64,000 nucleotides of DNA from JBJMQS01 sp045802605 (GTDB taxonomy: Bacteria; Planctomycetota; Planctomycetia; Gemmatales; Gemmataceae), in the NCBI GenBank assembly GCA_045802605.1, contig JBJMQS010000037.1:62001-126000 (forward strand). Reading direction: 5' to 3'. The position numbers were made by a program, and so were the translations under genes. The notes under the pieces were generated by a model. It did no database searches. It was not told the DNA's origin and saw nothing but the letters and a program-made list of their open reading frames with translations. Shown here piece after piece: positions 46,701-53,976 of this stretch; position 1 is the first letter of the stretch; every line of letters starts with the position of its first letter.

Positions 46701-48681
46701 GCGTCAATATGCCTTCGTTGTCGGCATCCGCATTGGCCGCGGTCAAAATGATGTCGCCAACGTCTGCTAAGACGATCGAAGTCGCATTGAGGATGATGTC
46801 GTCGCCGGCATTGAAGAAAATATTGCCGCCGGTCGATTCCACGGTGATCGCCGGATCGACCGTGACGTTGTCCGTATGAGTGACGGCACTCTCTCCGGCC
46901 GTCGCCGTAAAGTCCCCGGCCGTCGTCACATTCATGCTGATAGTCATCGGGCTAAACGCCTTAATGACCGTGCCTGAGGCCGACGTCGATTGGGAAACCG
47001 TGAGGCCATCCACGCCCTTCAAGGTCAGGCCGCCATTCCGATCGACGATTTGCACAAGGCCAGTCGATCCATTGTCGAACGACAGGTTCGTCGCGTCGAT
47101 GTCGATCGGATTGCCGTTGCCGTTGCCGATACCGGTGCTGGTGATCAGCGCAAGATTCGTCACCGTGATATCCGCGATTTCCGTGGCCGTGCCATCGAGA
47201 ATTTGGCCTCCGGTCCGGAGCGTCAGTGTTGAGGTGCCCGTCGGTTGTATCTGGCCCGTCAAAGTAATGTCGCCAGCGTTGTCGGTTCGGCCGATGCGAA
47301 GCGTGCCGGCCGAAACCATGTTGATCTCAGCGGCTGAAAGGTTTAACGCGCCGACAGTTGTCCCAATCCCCAGGTCGATTGCCCGAGCCGTGGTGGACGC
47401 TTGTTGCAGCGTTACTGTCTGTGTAGTTTGGATAGGGGTAGATACGAGTACGAAGTCGCCCGCGCACAACACCATGTTACCCGTGTTGGTCTTGATCGAG
47501 CTGCCAACTCCTGCGTCGGCCGTAAATGTTCCTGTCGCTCCGGTCGTCATGCCGATAGAACCGCTCCCCCCCGTCTGAATGACCGAACCAGAAACTGTTT
47601 TTTGAAGAGAAATGTTGCCACTGGCAACCACGTCGATATTTCCAGCGCCATTTGCAATTACGAAAGTATCACCGTCGAGGATGAAGTCTCCTCCCGCGGT
47701 GATCGAGATGTCGCCGGAGACGGCGTTTACATCTCCAAAACCCCCGACCCCGAGTTTCACATCGCGGCCGGCATTAAGGGTGATATCGCCTAAAGTAGCA
47801 CCGATCGCAGGAATGTTACCTCCACCGGTCAGTAAGTCCGATGATGCGCCATTCGCGGCAATCGAGATGTTTCCAGAAACGGATTTGATCGTGTCTCCAG
47901 CGAGCGTCACGTTGACCGAACCCGAATTGGTCAGCGCGATGTCGCCGCTCGTCGTGACTTGAACGCCGCTGAGTATCGCGGAGACGCCGCCAATCTTGAG
48001 ATCGCCGGTGTTGCTGATGAAGATGCCACCGGTAGTGGTTTGAGCTTCAAGGTTGCTGGCCTGAGTATTCACCGCGGCGGTGGAGGCTCCAATTCCGGTC
48101 GATGCGCTTAATGAAACGCTGTCCGCATGAAATGTGCCGCCGGTGATCGAACCCGTCTTGGCCGAGATGTCAATCGCGGCAAGTGCAGTCGAGCCACCTG
48201 CCTCTAGAGTGCCAATGCTCGCATTGCGATTAGCCGCGATGGTGATGGAAGTGTTTCCCGCACCGCCCCCCAGCGAAACTAAACTCGTACTGATGTCGCC
48301 AACTAAGCCTACTCCGGAACCACTTTGAAATGTCAGTTTCTGATTGCCAGGTAGCAGACCGATGCCGATAGCAGAGACGTTAATGTTGCCGGCTTCAGTA
48401 CCCGTGCTGCCGCTATCGACAACGACGTTGTTTCCGGCTCCGAGTGCGTTAGCAACGTCCTGCCAGTCAAGGTTTGCACCACTGGCGGTGGCTTTGAATG
48501 TTGTCGTGCCGGCTAAAGTGACTGTGGACATGCCCACGGTCGCGCTGAGCTGCACCGTCATGTTAAACGCGGGCGTGAGCCGCTCTTCCAGCCGCGCACG
48601 ATTGAGATCCAACTTCGACTTCGGCCGTTGAGCCGTGGTGTTTTTGCGACGAAACAGCTTCTGCCACCAGGAACGGGACAT
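40795..48681 (-). CDS. Giant secreted beta-repeat protein with FG-GAP/VCBS C-terminus (2628 aa)
   Basis: The N-terminus (KLFRRKNTTAQRPKSKLDLN, then RARLEERLTPAF) has the basic LEERLTP-type segment found at the start of giant planctomycete secreted proteins. Residues about 60-2230 are filamentous-haemagglutinin-like beta-strand repeats rich in Thr, Gly, Asp and Asn, with recurring phrases such as STGGNIFFNAGDDIILNA, ITTGAGGV and LTVESTGGDV-like. The last part (about 2290-2560) has four FG-GAP/VCBS repeats with calcium-loop sequences DVDGDSLPDLVIG, DLNGDGKAEIITGA, DVTGDGKIDIVTT and DYNQDGFADILTGA, each followed by GGPHV. This suggests a beta-helix stalk with a propeller head for adhesion or surface layers. 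ATG 48681 follows AAGGAAT. Confidence 0.9.
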   Translation of the reverse strand: MSRSWWQKLFRRKNTTAQRPKSKLDLNRARLEERLTPAFNMTVQLSATVGMSTVTLAGTTTFKATASGANLDWQDVANALGAGNNVVVDSGSTGTEAGNINVSAIGIGLLPGNQKLTFQSGSGVGLVGDISTSLVSLGGGAGNTSITIAANRNASIGTLEAGGSTALAAIDISAKTGSITGGTFHADSVSLSASTGIGASTAAVNTQASNLEAQTTTGGIFISNTGDLKIGGVSAILSGVQVTTSGDIALTNSGSVNVTLAGDTIKSVSGNISIAANGASSDLLTGGGNIPAIGATLGDITLNAGRDVKLGVGGFGDVNAVSGDISITAGGDFILDGDTFVIANGAGNIDVVASGNISLQKTVSGSVIQTGGSGSIGMTTGATGTFTADAGVGSSIKTNTGNMVLCAGDFVLVSTPIQTTQTVTLQQASTTARAIDLGIGTTVGALNLSAAEINMVSAGTLRIGRTDNAGDITLTGQIQPTGTSTLTLRTGGQILDGTATEIADITVTNLALITSTGIGNGNGNPIDIDATNLSFDNGSTGLVQIVDRNGGLTLKGVDGLTVSQSTSASGTVIKAFSPMTISMNVTTAGDFTATAGESAVTHTDNVTVDPAITVESTGGNIFFNAGDDIILNATSIVLADVGDIILTAANADADNEGILTLNGTISAGAIVTLQVLATNAAELPTVNSATEGATGTISSNGMILTSAASSRPFDLSASTTNAVGTLASNASAVVTYTDSTALTLGPVGPNANGFKVFGNFTSGHDFTVNAGGQITVNGTVSVGNATITLNATTGGATETAGITMTGTALLLTGAGTFTLDSANNDVDLFAASILGDLTYTDSDDLEITTVGTTSGITLPNKNLTVRVGGDLTLSKQVNIGSGTAIVATTAGGIIDNNGATNNFIAGQLALEAATGIGAADQIETRGPGAGPSTLSLAFNNTGGAVNIANTGELHIVALKTIDATSALNGSSNTGTTTTLSAASPLVFVANTISAGTLTATAGETADSPVFADDLSVNAGITVESTGGDVILQAGDDIILNALSLVKADLAGSTVTLSAGFGDTDGSGAISGVATHSVVATNLALSAIDGIGSFASPLTTTVSNLEAVTQTNGVFITNTGDLGIGGVDATIDGVQATTSGDVQLINTGSITLAGTAVEDIRANSGNVLVQAIGVAADIATRNSSADAIDSNNGNVSIDAGRDILLGDAVTDNFGDVEANGNVRLNAGRDVIVDEDAFLDAFGTGTMTVTAGRNISVVASDGTTGARITSEGGKITLTTGAGGVFTVGTGETVDSTLNGGNGDIQITADNMSIDGTIKAGTGCVFLQQVTLATVIDLGGADGAGTLGLTNTELGNITAAGLDIGQAGGGAITVTQKITLTVPLQLITGAGGMTDTGAGALEVDDLIIVSGGSVTLDGDNKVKNLSADVTGDLTFRDKIALTVADLTICGNNVTGVTATGDVTLIADAITINFGLSGDCVGLEKDTVGAATDLGVDYTDTQLDNITANVLRIGNAAAGPITISGNISLASANVPVLDLRSADSIANTGGTLTVDNLVFSSAKNVSLTDSGNAIGTAAGVSNGPLQLSNGSKLTIGTVTNCDGVAIAGINSTGNDITLVAPDLEIANAVTATGACVIITPFAAGKINLGSEVGGSLSLKNSEIGLISAAKLQIGNVLAGNITVAAAITPTPLTHLFSAGTISGTGAITTTNLALTADSVSLTGANDVDVLAGTSDKSFTFNDVDDLNVSAVAACVLTETGITSTSSFITLNTGAKLTSNANVTALTGNVTFNPTSGGVDQLAGSVKAVGLQLLGAGTFSLTGAANDVATIAAAVNGSVNYNDATALTVGSLSTGGIKTTNNTLTLSTGGALTIGTTIDVGTSTAAFVVGAGGANQTGGSILAQNLLLLVTGDTTLNSTTNDVDVLAGTLVGNLKFTDTDGFAIGQVNATKGISAVGKNVTLNTVTGTVTENAGMFITSDGLELLGTGTFTLTDANVVNNLAAGVIGSINVTDTSLLNIGTVNTAGIAMPGSTVKLIAAGMAQSATISAKSLDINGAGTFILGLTNNDVDTFTSNTSGGQVLFRDTDDLTIGAAGITTGNQVLTLVTGSSFTLPVGVTINLGSAGGAVFAGSNDPNISDLTTTVTLTGSIIADPVNGFRADGGIGSNTFVVTPSTSTPLFIVGHAPLPSEVSNTVRGDSLRLNTAALAATVGLFNIDTANGNGVFTFTQPSNSAVEVARPVLYFSIEDIHGLAIEAAAVQTAFNAYQIIATGQFNGAPFLGGFTGTLPPIAPFLVSPQFTNPVGPFTAPQVAVADVDGDSLPDLVIGFGLNSGSPLVTVVKGTRLFNSAKANSPLVLDDIMTQFFAYDPKFQGGAFVAAADLNGDGKAEIITGAGAGGGPHVKVFQIDATKSSNTNATVMSEFFAYQADFTGGVRVAAGDVTGDGKIDIVTTPGAGGGPHVRVFTPGGAVEREFFAYDAGFLGGVYVDVGDYNQDGFADILTGAGFSGGPHVRVFDGKTLTAFNGASLVLNEFFDDPPSSLNPTPFQDDPSALTAGVTGVGFGNFDDTTSQLDIFVGSGLGRRTRVRIYKNGSKTPLLAPNGQVFDFLSGGSNYRFDDRRDGAHVAVGAAFLT

Positions 48682-48965
48682 GGGGGAATTCCTTGGGTTG
48701 GTAAACCGGGCAAGCTGGCGAGTTCTCGGCGAGGTCTGGGCGCACGATCTAAGCGACGGTTACCCGTAGTCTAGATCGGCTCAGGTAGTTTGGGCAGGTA
48801 TCGGGAACATTATTGGGCGTGAATGATTGTACCAAGTCAACCTGGCACAATGGGGAAAAGTCCTGTGGAAGGACCAAACCGAATAAAAGGCCTAGGCGTG
48901 TATCACACGTTTTCACTTGCCCCACTTGGCGAGCAATATCCCAGTAAATCTAGGCCGTCCGGGGT

Positions 48966-49823
48966 TCAGTAAGCCGCGGGCAACTTCGCACTCCGCAACC
49001 AAGCCGTGTACCAGATATCCATGGTGAACTGAGCCCCTGCCTTGCAGCGAGCCATCACGAACGCCCGGCTCTCGTCCGTTGGCTTGGCGATAGCGCCGGC
49101 CGCATCGAGGCGATACGATTCCTCAATCTGGCGGTGCGATTCTCGCAAAAATGCCACGACATGCTCAAACACATCACCCTCGATCGCCTGGGCCTTTAAG
49201 CCTTGGCAAATCTCCTCGGGCGTAAACCCGTTTGTTTCCGGGTAGCCATCCAGCTTGGCGTGGATGCCCTTTTGCACCATCTTGCCATCCGCCCCCCGAC
49301 GGCCATCGTAGTCGCGCGTGGTATGCAACGGCATCGACGCGTCGGTCGTGTAATGGGCAAGATTCCCCGCGTAAACCACGGCCTTCATCGCAATCGCGGG
49401 ATTGCCCGGATCATGCCGATAGTCGGCGAACGCACAGGTGAGCCGATCGAATCCCTCGCAAATCGACCACGGCAGCAACCCGGCCTTCTCCGGCGAGTGA
49501 TTCAATTTTTGAAACAGTGAAATTGCGACGTAGCGCGAGTTGGGAGGCGTGTTGCCTTCCAGGTCCTCCATGTCCAGGAAGTGATGCGGCGCCTCCGCAT
49601 CCTTCAAATAGGTCGCCCCGCGGTTCTTCCAGCGATCCGGATCGCCGGCACAATGGGCGAGCGACTTGCCCGCGGCCCGGAAAAACGCCGGCACATCTTC
49701 AGGCAAACCGACGGCGGCCGCCTCGGTAATCGTCTCGTGGCCCTTGATCCACCACGCCGGAGCGATGCCGGCAAATCCCAACACCGCGGCTATGAACAGC
49801 GCGAGCGTTAATCGTTTTCGCAT
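48966..49823 (-). CDS. S1/P1-type zinc nuclease or phospholipase C-like secreted enzyme
   Basis: 285 residues from ATG 49823 (MRKRLTLALFIAAVLGFAGI signal). After cleavage the mature protein would start with WWIKGHE, matching the N-terminal Trp and first His that hold zinc in S1/P1 nucleases and phospholipase C. More zinc ligands are in APHHFLDMED and AGNLAHYTTDASMPLHTTRD. So the enzyme probably hydrolyses nucleic acid or phospholipid outside the cytoplasm. The in-frame upstream ATG codons are not family-like. Confidence 0.82.
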   Translation of the reverse strand: MRKRLTLALFIAAVLGFAGIAPAWWIKGHETITEAAAVGLPEDVPAFFRAAGKSLAHCAGDPDRWKNRGATYLKDAEAPHHFLDMEDLEGNTPPNSRYVAISLFQKLNHSPEKAGLLPWSICEGFDRLTCAFADYRHDPGNPAIAMKAVVYAGNLAHYTTDASMPLHTTRDYDGRRGADGKMVQKGIHAKLDGYPETNGFTPEEICQGLKAQAIEGDVFEHVVAFLRESHRQIEESYRLDAAGAIAKPTDESRAFVMARCKAGAQFTMDIWYTAWLRSAKLPAAY

Positions 49824-50000
49824 GGGAACATCTCTGTGGAACATCAAAAAGTAGTGTTTGTGCAGGGTATAGCACCCACCGCGGGGTTGCAAATTCTTTC
49901 TATTCCTGGAATGAACCAACAAAACCGGTCCCGCCGGTCGATTCGCACGAGGAGGAAGATTGCCGGGGCTACCGGCCGTGTTGCGCCATGGAGGTCGCAC

Positions 50001-51293
50001 ATGCGAAGGATCGCACTTTGCAGCCTAGGTTTGGCATTAGCCGCGCTGCCGGCTCAGGGGCAAGGGCTCGTTTGGCAGCCTGCGCCACAACAACCCGCGA
50101 ACGCGGCCACGCTCAGCCGGCCCATCGCCGGACCTAGCACGCCAGTGGTCCGCGCTCAGATGGGCGACACGCCGGCAATCAACGTCCCCGATTCAGCTCC
50201 GCCGGTCTATCCTCAGTACTATCCGCCCCCGCCGAACTACTACGCACCACCGCCGGGGTATTACCCCCCGCCGCCGTCGAACTACCAGCCGCCGGCGAAC
50301 TATCCGCCGGCGTACAACGGTAACCCGATCTCGACCAAGGGAGATCCGGTCCGTCGAACATCATTCTCATCGCGATCCAGTACGAGCAAATTCGGCGAAA
50401 ACGCGGGAGAGTTCTTCGGCGGTTGCTGCGACGGTGTCAAAGACTTCTGCACGGCCGACGGCCGGCAGTTGTTCCAAAGCGATCACTGCTTGGATAGCTT
50501 TGCATCTCCGATCACGAACCCGTTCTTGTTTGAGGATCCGCGCTCGCTCACCGAGGTGCGCCCGATCTTCATGTGGCAGCAGATCCCAGGCTCGAATCCG
50601 GTCTTTCAGGGCGGCGATGTCTTCTTCTACGGCTTGCAGGCACGAATTTCGCTGACCGACTGGTTATCGTTCACGATCAACAAACTCGGCGGCGTGACGT
50701 TCAATGCCGACAACCCCGCGATCGACGATACCTCCGGCATGGCTGAACTATGGCTCGGACCGAAGTTTACCTTCTACCGCAACGCTGAGTGTGGCTCCGT
50801 ATGGGCGGCTGGTGCGATCTTCCAAATCCCCACTGGCCCCGCCAAAGTGCTCCAAGACACCGGCAGTTTTTCGATCGTGCCGTACTTGTCCGGTGCACAG
50901 AACTTTGGCCGGAATAGCTACGGCAGCTTCAACGTGATGGATACCTTGGGCTATTCATTCAACGTCGGCGGCGGCCGAAGCGACTACCTCTACAACAGCT
51001 TCCACATCGATTTCGATGTGGTCAATGCTCACCGGTTCTATCCGCTCTTGGAATTGAACTGGTTCCACTACACGTCCAGCGGCGAGTCACGCCCGGTGCA
51101 ATTCGAAGGCGCGGATTTGGCGAACGTCGGTGCGTTCGGCGTCTCAGGCCGCGATTATTTGACCATCGCCCCGGGCTTCCGGTACAAGTTCTCGGAATGC
51201 GTGCAGGCCGGTATCGCGGCGGAATTCCCGCTGACCAGCCCGCACGATCTGGACAACTTCCGGCTCACGTTGGATTTGATCTTTAGATATTAA
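50001..51293 (+). CDS. Outer membrane beta-barrel-like protein with Pro/Tyr-rich linker
   Basis: 430 residues from ATG 50001, preceded by GGAGG. It has a signal peptide (MRRIALCSLGLALAALPAQG), then a Pro-Tyr-rich linker (YPQYYPPPPNYYAPPPGYYP) from about 68, Cys-containing FFGGCCDGVKDFCTADG, and a beta-rich C-terminal part with strands ending FRLTLDLIFRY (aromatic C-terminus of a barrel). No firm family recognised; the barrel resembles planctomycete membrane proteins such as those with transporter-like folds. TAA is the first three bases of an inverted repeat. Confidence 0.75.
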   Translation: MRRIALCSLGLALAALPAQGQGLVWQPAPQQPANAATLSRPIAGPSTPVVRAQMGDTPAINVPDSAPPVYPQYYPPPPNYYAPPPGYYPPPPSNYQPPANYPPAYNGNPISTKGDPVRRTSFSSRSSTSKFGENAGEFFGGCCDGVKDFCTADGRQLFQSDHCLDSFASPITNPFLFEDPRSLTEVRPIFMWQQIPGSNPVFQGGDVFFYGLQARISLTDWLSFTINKLGGVTFNADNPAIDDTSGMAELWLGPKFTFYRNAECGSVWAAGAIFQIPTGPAKVLQDTGSFSIVPYLSGAQNFGRNSYGSFNVMDTLGYSFNVGGGRSDYLYNSFHIDFDVVNAHRFYPLLELNWFHYTSSGESRPVQFEGADLANVGAFGVSGRDYLTIAPGFRYKFSECVQAGIAAEFPLTSPHDLDNFRLTLDLIFRY

Positions 51294-51387
51294 GATTGAA
51301 CCGCAGAGTACGCAGAGAGCGCAGAGAAAACCAATACTAGGCATTGGTATTCTCAGCGCTCTCTGCGTACTCTGCGGTTCAATCTTA
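51291..51387. repeat. 97-bp inverted repeat of the CGCAGAG family, copy 5, with both stops
   Basis: TAAGATTGAACCGCAGAGTA and its complement form arms of about 45 bases with few mismatches, around CTAGGC. The TAA at each end is used: the barrel gene stops at 51291-51293 and fabF (minus strand) at 51385-51387. Both genes thus end at mirrored positions of the same repeat. Confidence 0.92.
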
Positions 51388-52632
51388 TTTATAAGCACCG
51401 ACGACTAGGCAGCAGTTATGTCCGCCGAAGCCGAAGCTATTGGAAATGGCAATGTTCACCCGCGCCTCGCGCGGCTTGTTCGGCACGTAGTCCAGATCGC
51501 ACGCCGGATCCGGCGTATCGTAGTTGATCGTGGCATGTATCAGGCTTTGCCGAATTGATTGGCAACAGGCAATTAACGCTGCGCCACCCGATGCCCCGAG
51601 CAAATGCCCAATCATGCTCTTGGTGCTCGACACCATGAGCTTCTTCGCGTGGTCTTTGAAGACCTTCTTGATCGCCGCAGTCTCCGCTGCATCGCCAAGT
51701 TCGGTGCTGGTGCCGTGGGCGTTGACGTACTGCACATCGCTCGGATTCTTTCCAGCGTCCGCGAGGGCGAATTCCATTGCCTTGGCGGCCCCAAGCCCTT
51801 CCGGATGCGGCGCCGTGATATGGTGCGCATCAGCGGTACAGCCGGCGCCGAGCAACTCGGCGTAGATCGTGGCTCCGCGTCGTTTGGCGTGTTCCAACTC
51901 TTCGAGCACGATGATGCCGGCGCCTTCGCCAAGCACGAAACCGTCGCGGTCCTTGTCGAATGGCCGGCTCGCCCTGGCGGGAGCGTCGTTGCGCAGACTC
52001 AAGGCCCGGGCGGAGACGAAACCGCTCAGGCCCATGTGCGTGATCGCGGCTTCCGCGCCGCCGGTGATCATGACGTCGGCCACGCCGGTTTGAATCGCGC
52101 GCAGGGCGTCGGTGGCCGCGTTCGCCGCGGACGCACAAGCTGTCGAAACCGCGGAATTGAGACCCATGAGACCGAAGCGGATCGAGACATTGCCCGAGCC
52201 CGCGTTGGCGATCATCTTGGGGATCACAAACGGGCTGACCCGTTCGGGGCCTTTCTTGAGATAGGTGCTATGGCCATCTTCGAATTCGGTGAGTCCGCCG
52301 ATGCCGGAGCCGACAATGACGCCGCAGCGGAAGGGATCTTCTTTCCCGAAGTCGAGGCCGGAATCTTTGACCGCCTCGATGGCGCCGGCCATGGCGAAGA
52401 GGGCGAAGCGGTCGAGCCGGCGCACGTCCTTGGAGTTCATCGCCAAGGATTTCTCGGCATCGAAGTTCTTGATCTCACCAGCGAAGTGGCACTTGAAAGC
52501 TGATGTGTCAAACAAGGTAATGGGCGCAATGCCGCTGGTGCCGGCAAGCAACGCTTGCCAGAAGCTGCGGACGTCGTTCCCAATCGGAGTCAGTGCACCC
52601 AGGCCGGTGATGACCGCGCGTCGGCGGGTCAT
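51385..52632 (-). CDS. fabF: 3-oxoacyl-[acyl-carrier-protein] synthase II
   Basis: Elongating condensing enzyme of type II fatty acid synthesis. The 415-residue protein has the catalytic Cys166 in VSTACASAANA, His306 in VNAHGTST and His343 in KSMIGHLLGASGG, and the GFGGHNCCLV C-terminal motif. Its ATG overlaps the acpP stop by four bases. The order rpmF-plsX-fabD-acpP-fabF is the well-known fatty acid/phospholipid cluster; fabH and fabG are missing here. Confidence 0.96.
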   Translation of the reverse strand: MTRRRAVITGLGALTPIGNDVRSFWQALLAGTSGIAPITLFDTSAFKCHFAGEIKNFDAEKSLAMNSKDVRRLDRFALFAMAGAIEAVKDSGLDFGKEDPFRCGVIVGSGIGGLTEFEDGHSTYLKKGPERVSPFVIPKMIANAGSGNVSIRFGLMGLNSAVSTACASAANAATDALRAIQTGVADVMITGGAEAAITHMGLSGFVSARALSLRNDAPARASRPFDKDRDGFVLGEGAGIIVLEELEHAKRRGATIYAELLGAGCTADAHHITAPHPEGLGAAKAMEFALADAGKNPSDVQYVNAHGTSTELGDAAETAAIKKVFKDHAKKLMVSSTKSMIGHLLGASGGAALIACCQSIRQSLIHATINYDTPDPACDLDYVPNKPREARVNIAISNSFGFGGHNCCLVVGAYK

Positions 52633-52871
52633 TTTTTCTTGATCTCCGCCTCGATGTAATCGATAGCCTCACCGACGGTTTTGATCTTTTCCGCCTGGTC
52701 GTCGGGAATGTTGATCTCGAACTCTTCTTCGAGTTCCATGATCAGCTCGACAATGTCCAGGGAGTCGGCGCCGATGTCCTCGATGAAAGAGGTCTTGCGC
52801 GTGACCTGTTCCTTGTTCACTCCGAGGTTCTCGCACACGATCTCGATCACGCGTTCTTCGACAGAGGGCAC
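52629..52871 (-). CDS. acpP: Acyl carrier protein
   Basis: 80 residues with the phosphopantetheine site GADSLDIVEL (Ser37), acidic helix II (ELIMELEEEFEINIPDD) and the usual AIDYIEAEIKKK end. It carries the growing acyl chain. The start is GTG 52871, with GAGGAG upstream; coupled to fabF by an ATGA-type overlap. Confidence 0.97.
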   Translation of the reverse strand: MPSVEERVIEIVCENLGVNKEQVTRKTSFIEDIGADSLDIVELIMELEEEFEINIPDDQAEKIKTVGEAIDYIEAEIKKK

Positions 52872-52994
52872 GGTTAACTCCTCCCGTGGTGGGGATGCCC
52901 GGAATATGGGCAGAATGTATCGCCCTGGCTAAATTATGACAAGGTGAAGAGTCGATATGGCCCGACCCGTCCACCTGTTCACCTCTTCAGTTCC

Positions 52995-53906
52995 TTATGC
53001 CGCGACATTGTTGCAGGGCATCTTACGATCCACTCGCTTTAACAGCCCGGCCAGGACTTTGCCCGGCCCCAGCTCATAAAACTGGTCGCAACCAACGCTT
53101 AGCAAGCCGCGCAAGGACTCTTCCATTCGAACGGGCGAAATCACCTGCCTCACGAGCAGATCCTTGATTTCGCCTGGGTCGGTGTGCGGTTTGGCGTCCA
53201 CATTGGACCAAACCTGGAATCGCGGCGACTTTAGCGTGACCCCATTCAGGGCCTTCGCCAGCGTCTCATCCGCCGGCTTCATCAGGTCGGTGTGGAAAGC
53301 GCCTGCGACCGCGAGTCGAATTCCGCGGAAGCCGCGTTCGTTGGCCAGCGACTCTGCCACGCCCACCGCATCGGCAGCACCGGAAATTACGGTGTTGCCC
53401 GGACAGAGCAGGTTGGCGATTTGAACAATCCCGTGGGATCGCTCGCGGGCATCCGCACACAATTGCTCGACGGCCGCCACGTCAGGGCCGACCATGCTGA
53501 TCATGGCGCCGGCGGTTGCCTCAGCCGCCGCCTGCATCGCTCGGCCACGGGCCTGCACGACGCGCAATCCATCCTGGAAAGACAATGAGCCCGCAAACGT
53601 CAGTGCGGTGTATTCGCCGAGGCTCAATCCCGCTGTAGCGACACAGGAATCTATGGCCTGCGGATTGCTCGCCCGCAATGATTCCAGCGCTGCCAGACCC
53701 GCGACGTAGAGAGCCGGTTGACTGATGTCAGTGGCATTCAGCCGATCCGCGGGGCCGTTGGCGCAAAGGCTGAGCAAGTCAAAACCCAGGACATCGTGAG
53801 CCACGTCGAACAGTGCTCGCGCGGCCGGCAACGTCTCACATAGCGCCTTCGCCATGCCGACGTATTGGGCGCCTTGTCCCGGGAATAAGAAACAGCTTCG
53901 TGCCAT
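52995..53906 (-). CDS. fabD: Malonyl-CoA--acyl carrier protein transacylase
   Basis: Loads malonate from CoA onto ACP. 303 residues: FLFPGQGAQYVGMAK, the nucleophile Ser95 in AGLSLGEYTAL and His205 in VAGAFHTDLM, with YELGPGKVLAGLLKR near the end. ATG 53906 (MARSC) is preferred over the TTG two codons upstream. It sits between acpP (123 bases downstream) and plsX, with a perfect 54-bp palindrome between it and plsX. Confidence 0.95.
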   Translation of the reverse strand: MARSCFLFPGQGAQYVGMAKALCETLPAARALFDVAHDVLGFDLLSLCANGPADRLNATDISQPALYVAGLAALESLRASNPQAIDSCVATAGLSLGEYTALTFAGSLSFQDGLRVVQARGRAMQAAAEATAGAMISMVGPDVAAVEQLCADARERSHGIVQIANLLCPGNTVISGAADAVGVAESLANERGFRGIRLAVAGAFHTDLMKPADETLAKALNGVTLKSPRFQVWSNVDAKPHTDPGEIKDLLVRQVISPVRMEESLRGLLSVGCDQFYELGPGKVLAGLLKRVDRKMPCNNVAA

Positions 53907-53921
53907 ACTCAATCCTGAATT

Positions 53922-53975
53922 GGTTAGCCGCGAGGCGCTAGCCGAGCGCGCTCGGCTAGCGCCTCGCGGCTAACC
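53922..53975. repeat. Perfect 54-bp palindrome between plsX and fabD
   Basis: The two 27-base halves, GGTTAGCCGCGAGGCGCTAG through GAGCG and its complement, match with no mismatch and no spacer. It lies one base after the plsX stop and 15 bases before the fabD start, on the path of a normally single operon. Confidence 0.93.
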
Positions 53976-53976
53976 G

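Noticed and set aside
40738..47962. Many plus-strand frames opposite the giant FG-GAP gene
   Set aside because: They are low-complexity Val/Pro/Ser/Ala mirrors of the repeat region and break repeatedly.
48682..48965. Possible RNA element upstream of the giant gene
   Set aside because: No stable hairpin, motif or open frame stands out in these 284 bases; only a short CGTGTATCACACG palindrome near 48896.
51604..52503. 299-codon plus-strand frame opposite fabF
   Set aside because: Antisense shadow of a complete, well-conserved fabF; no family character.
52872..52994. Possible hairpin AGGTGAAGAG / TTCACCTCTT between acpP and fabD
   Set aside because: Only six bases pair in the correct orientation; the rest is a direct, not an inverted, likeness.
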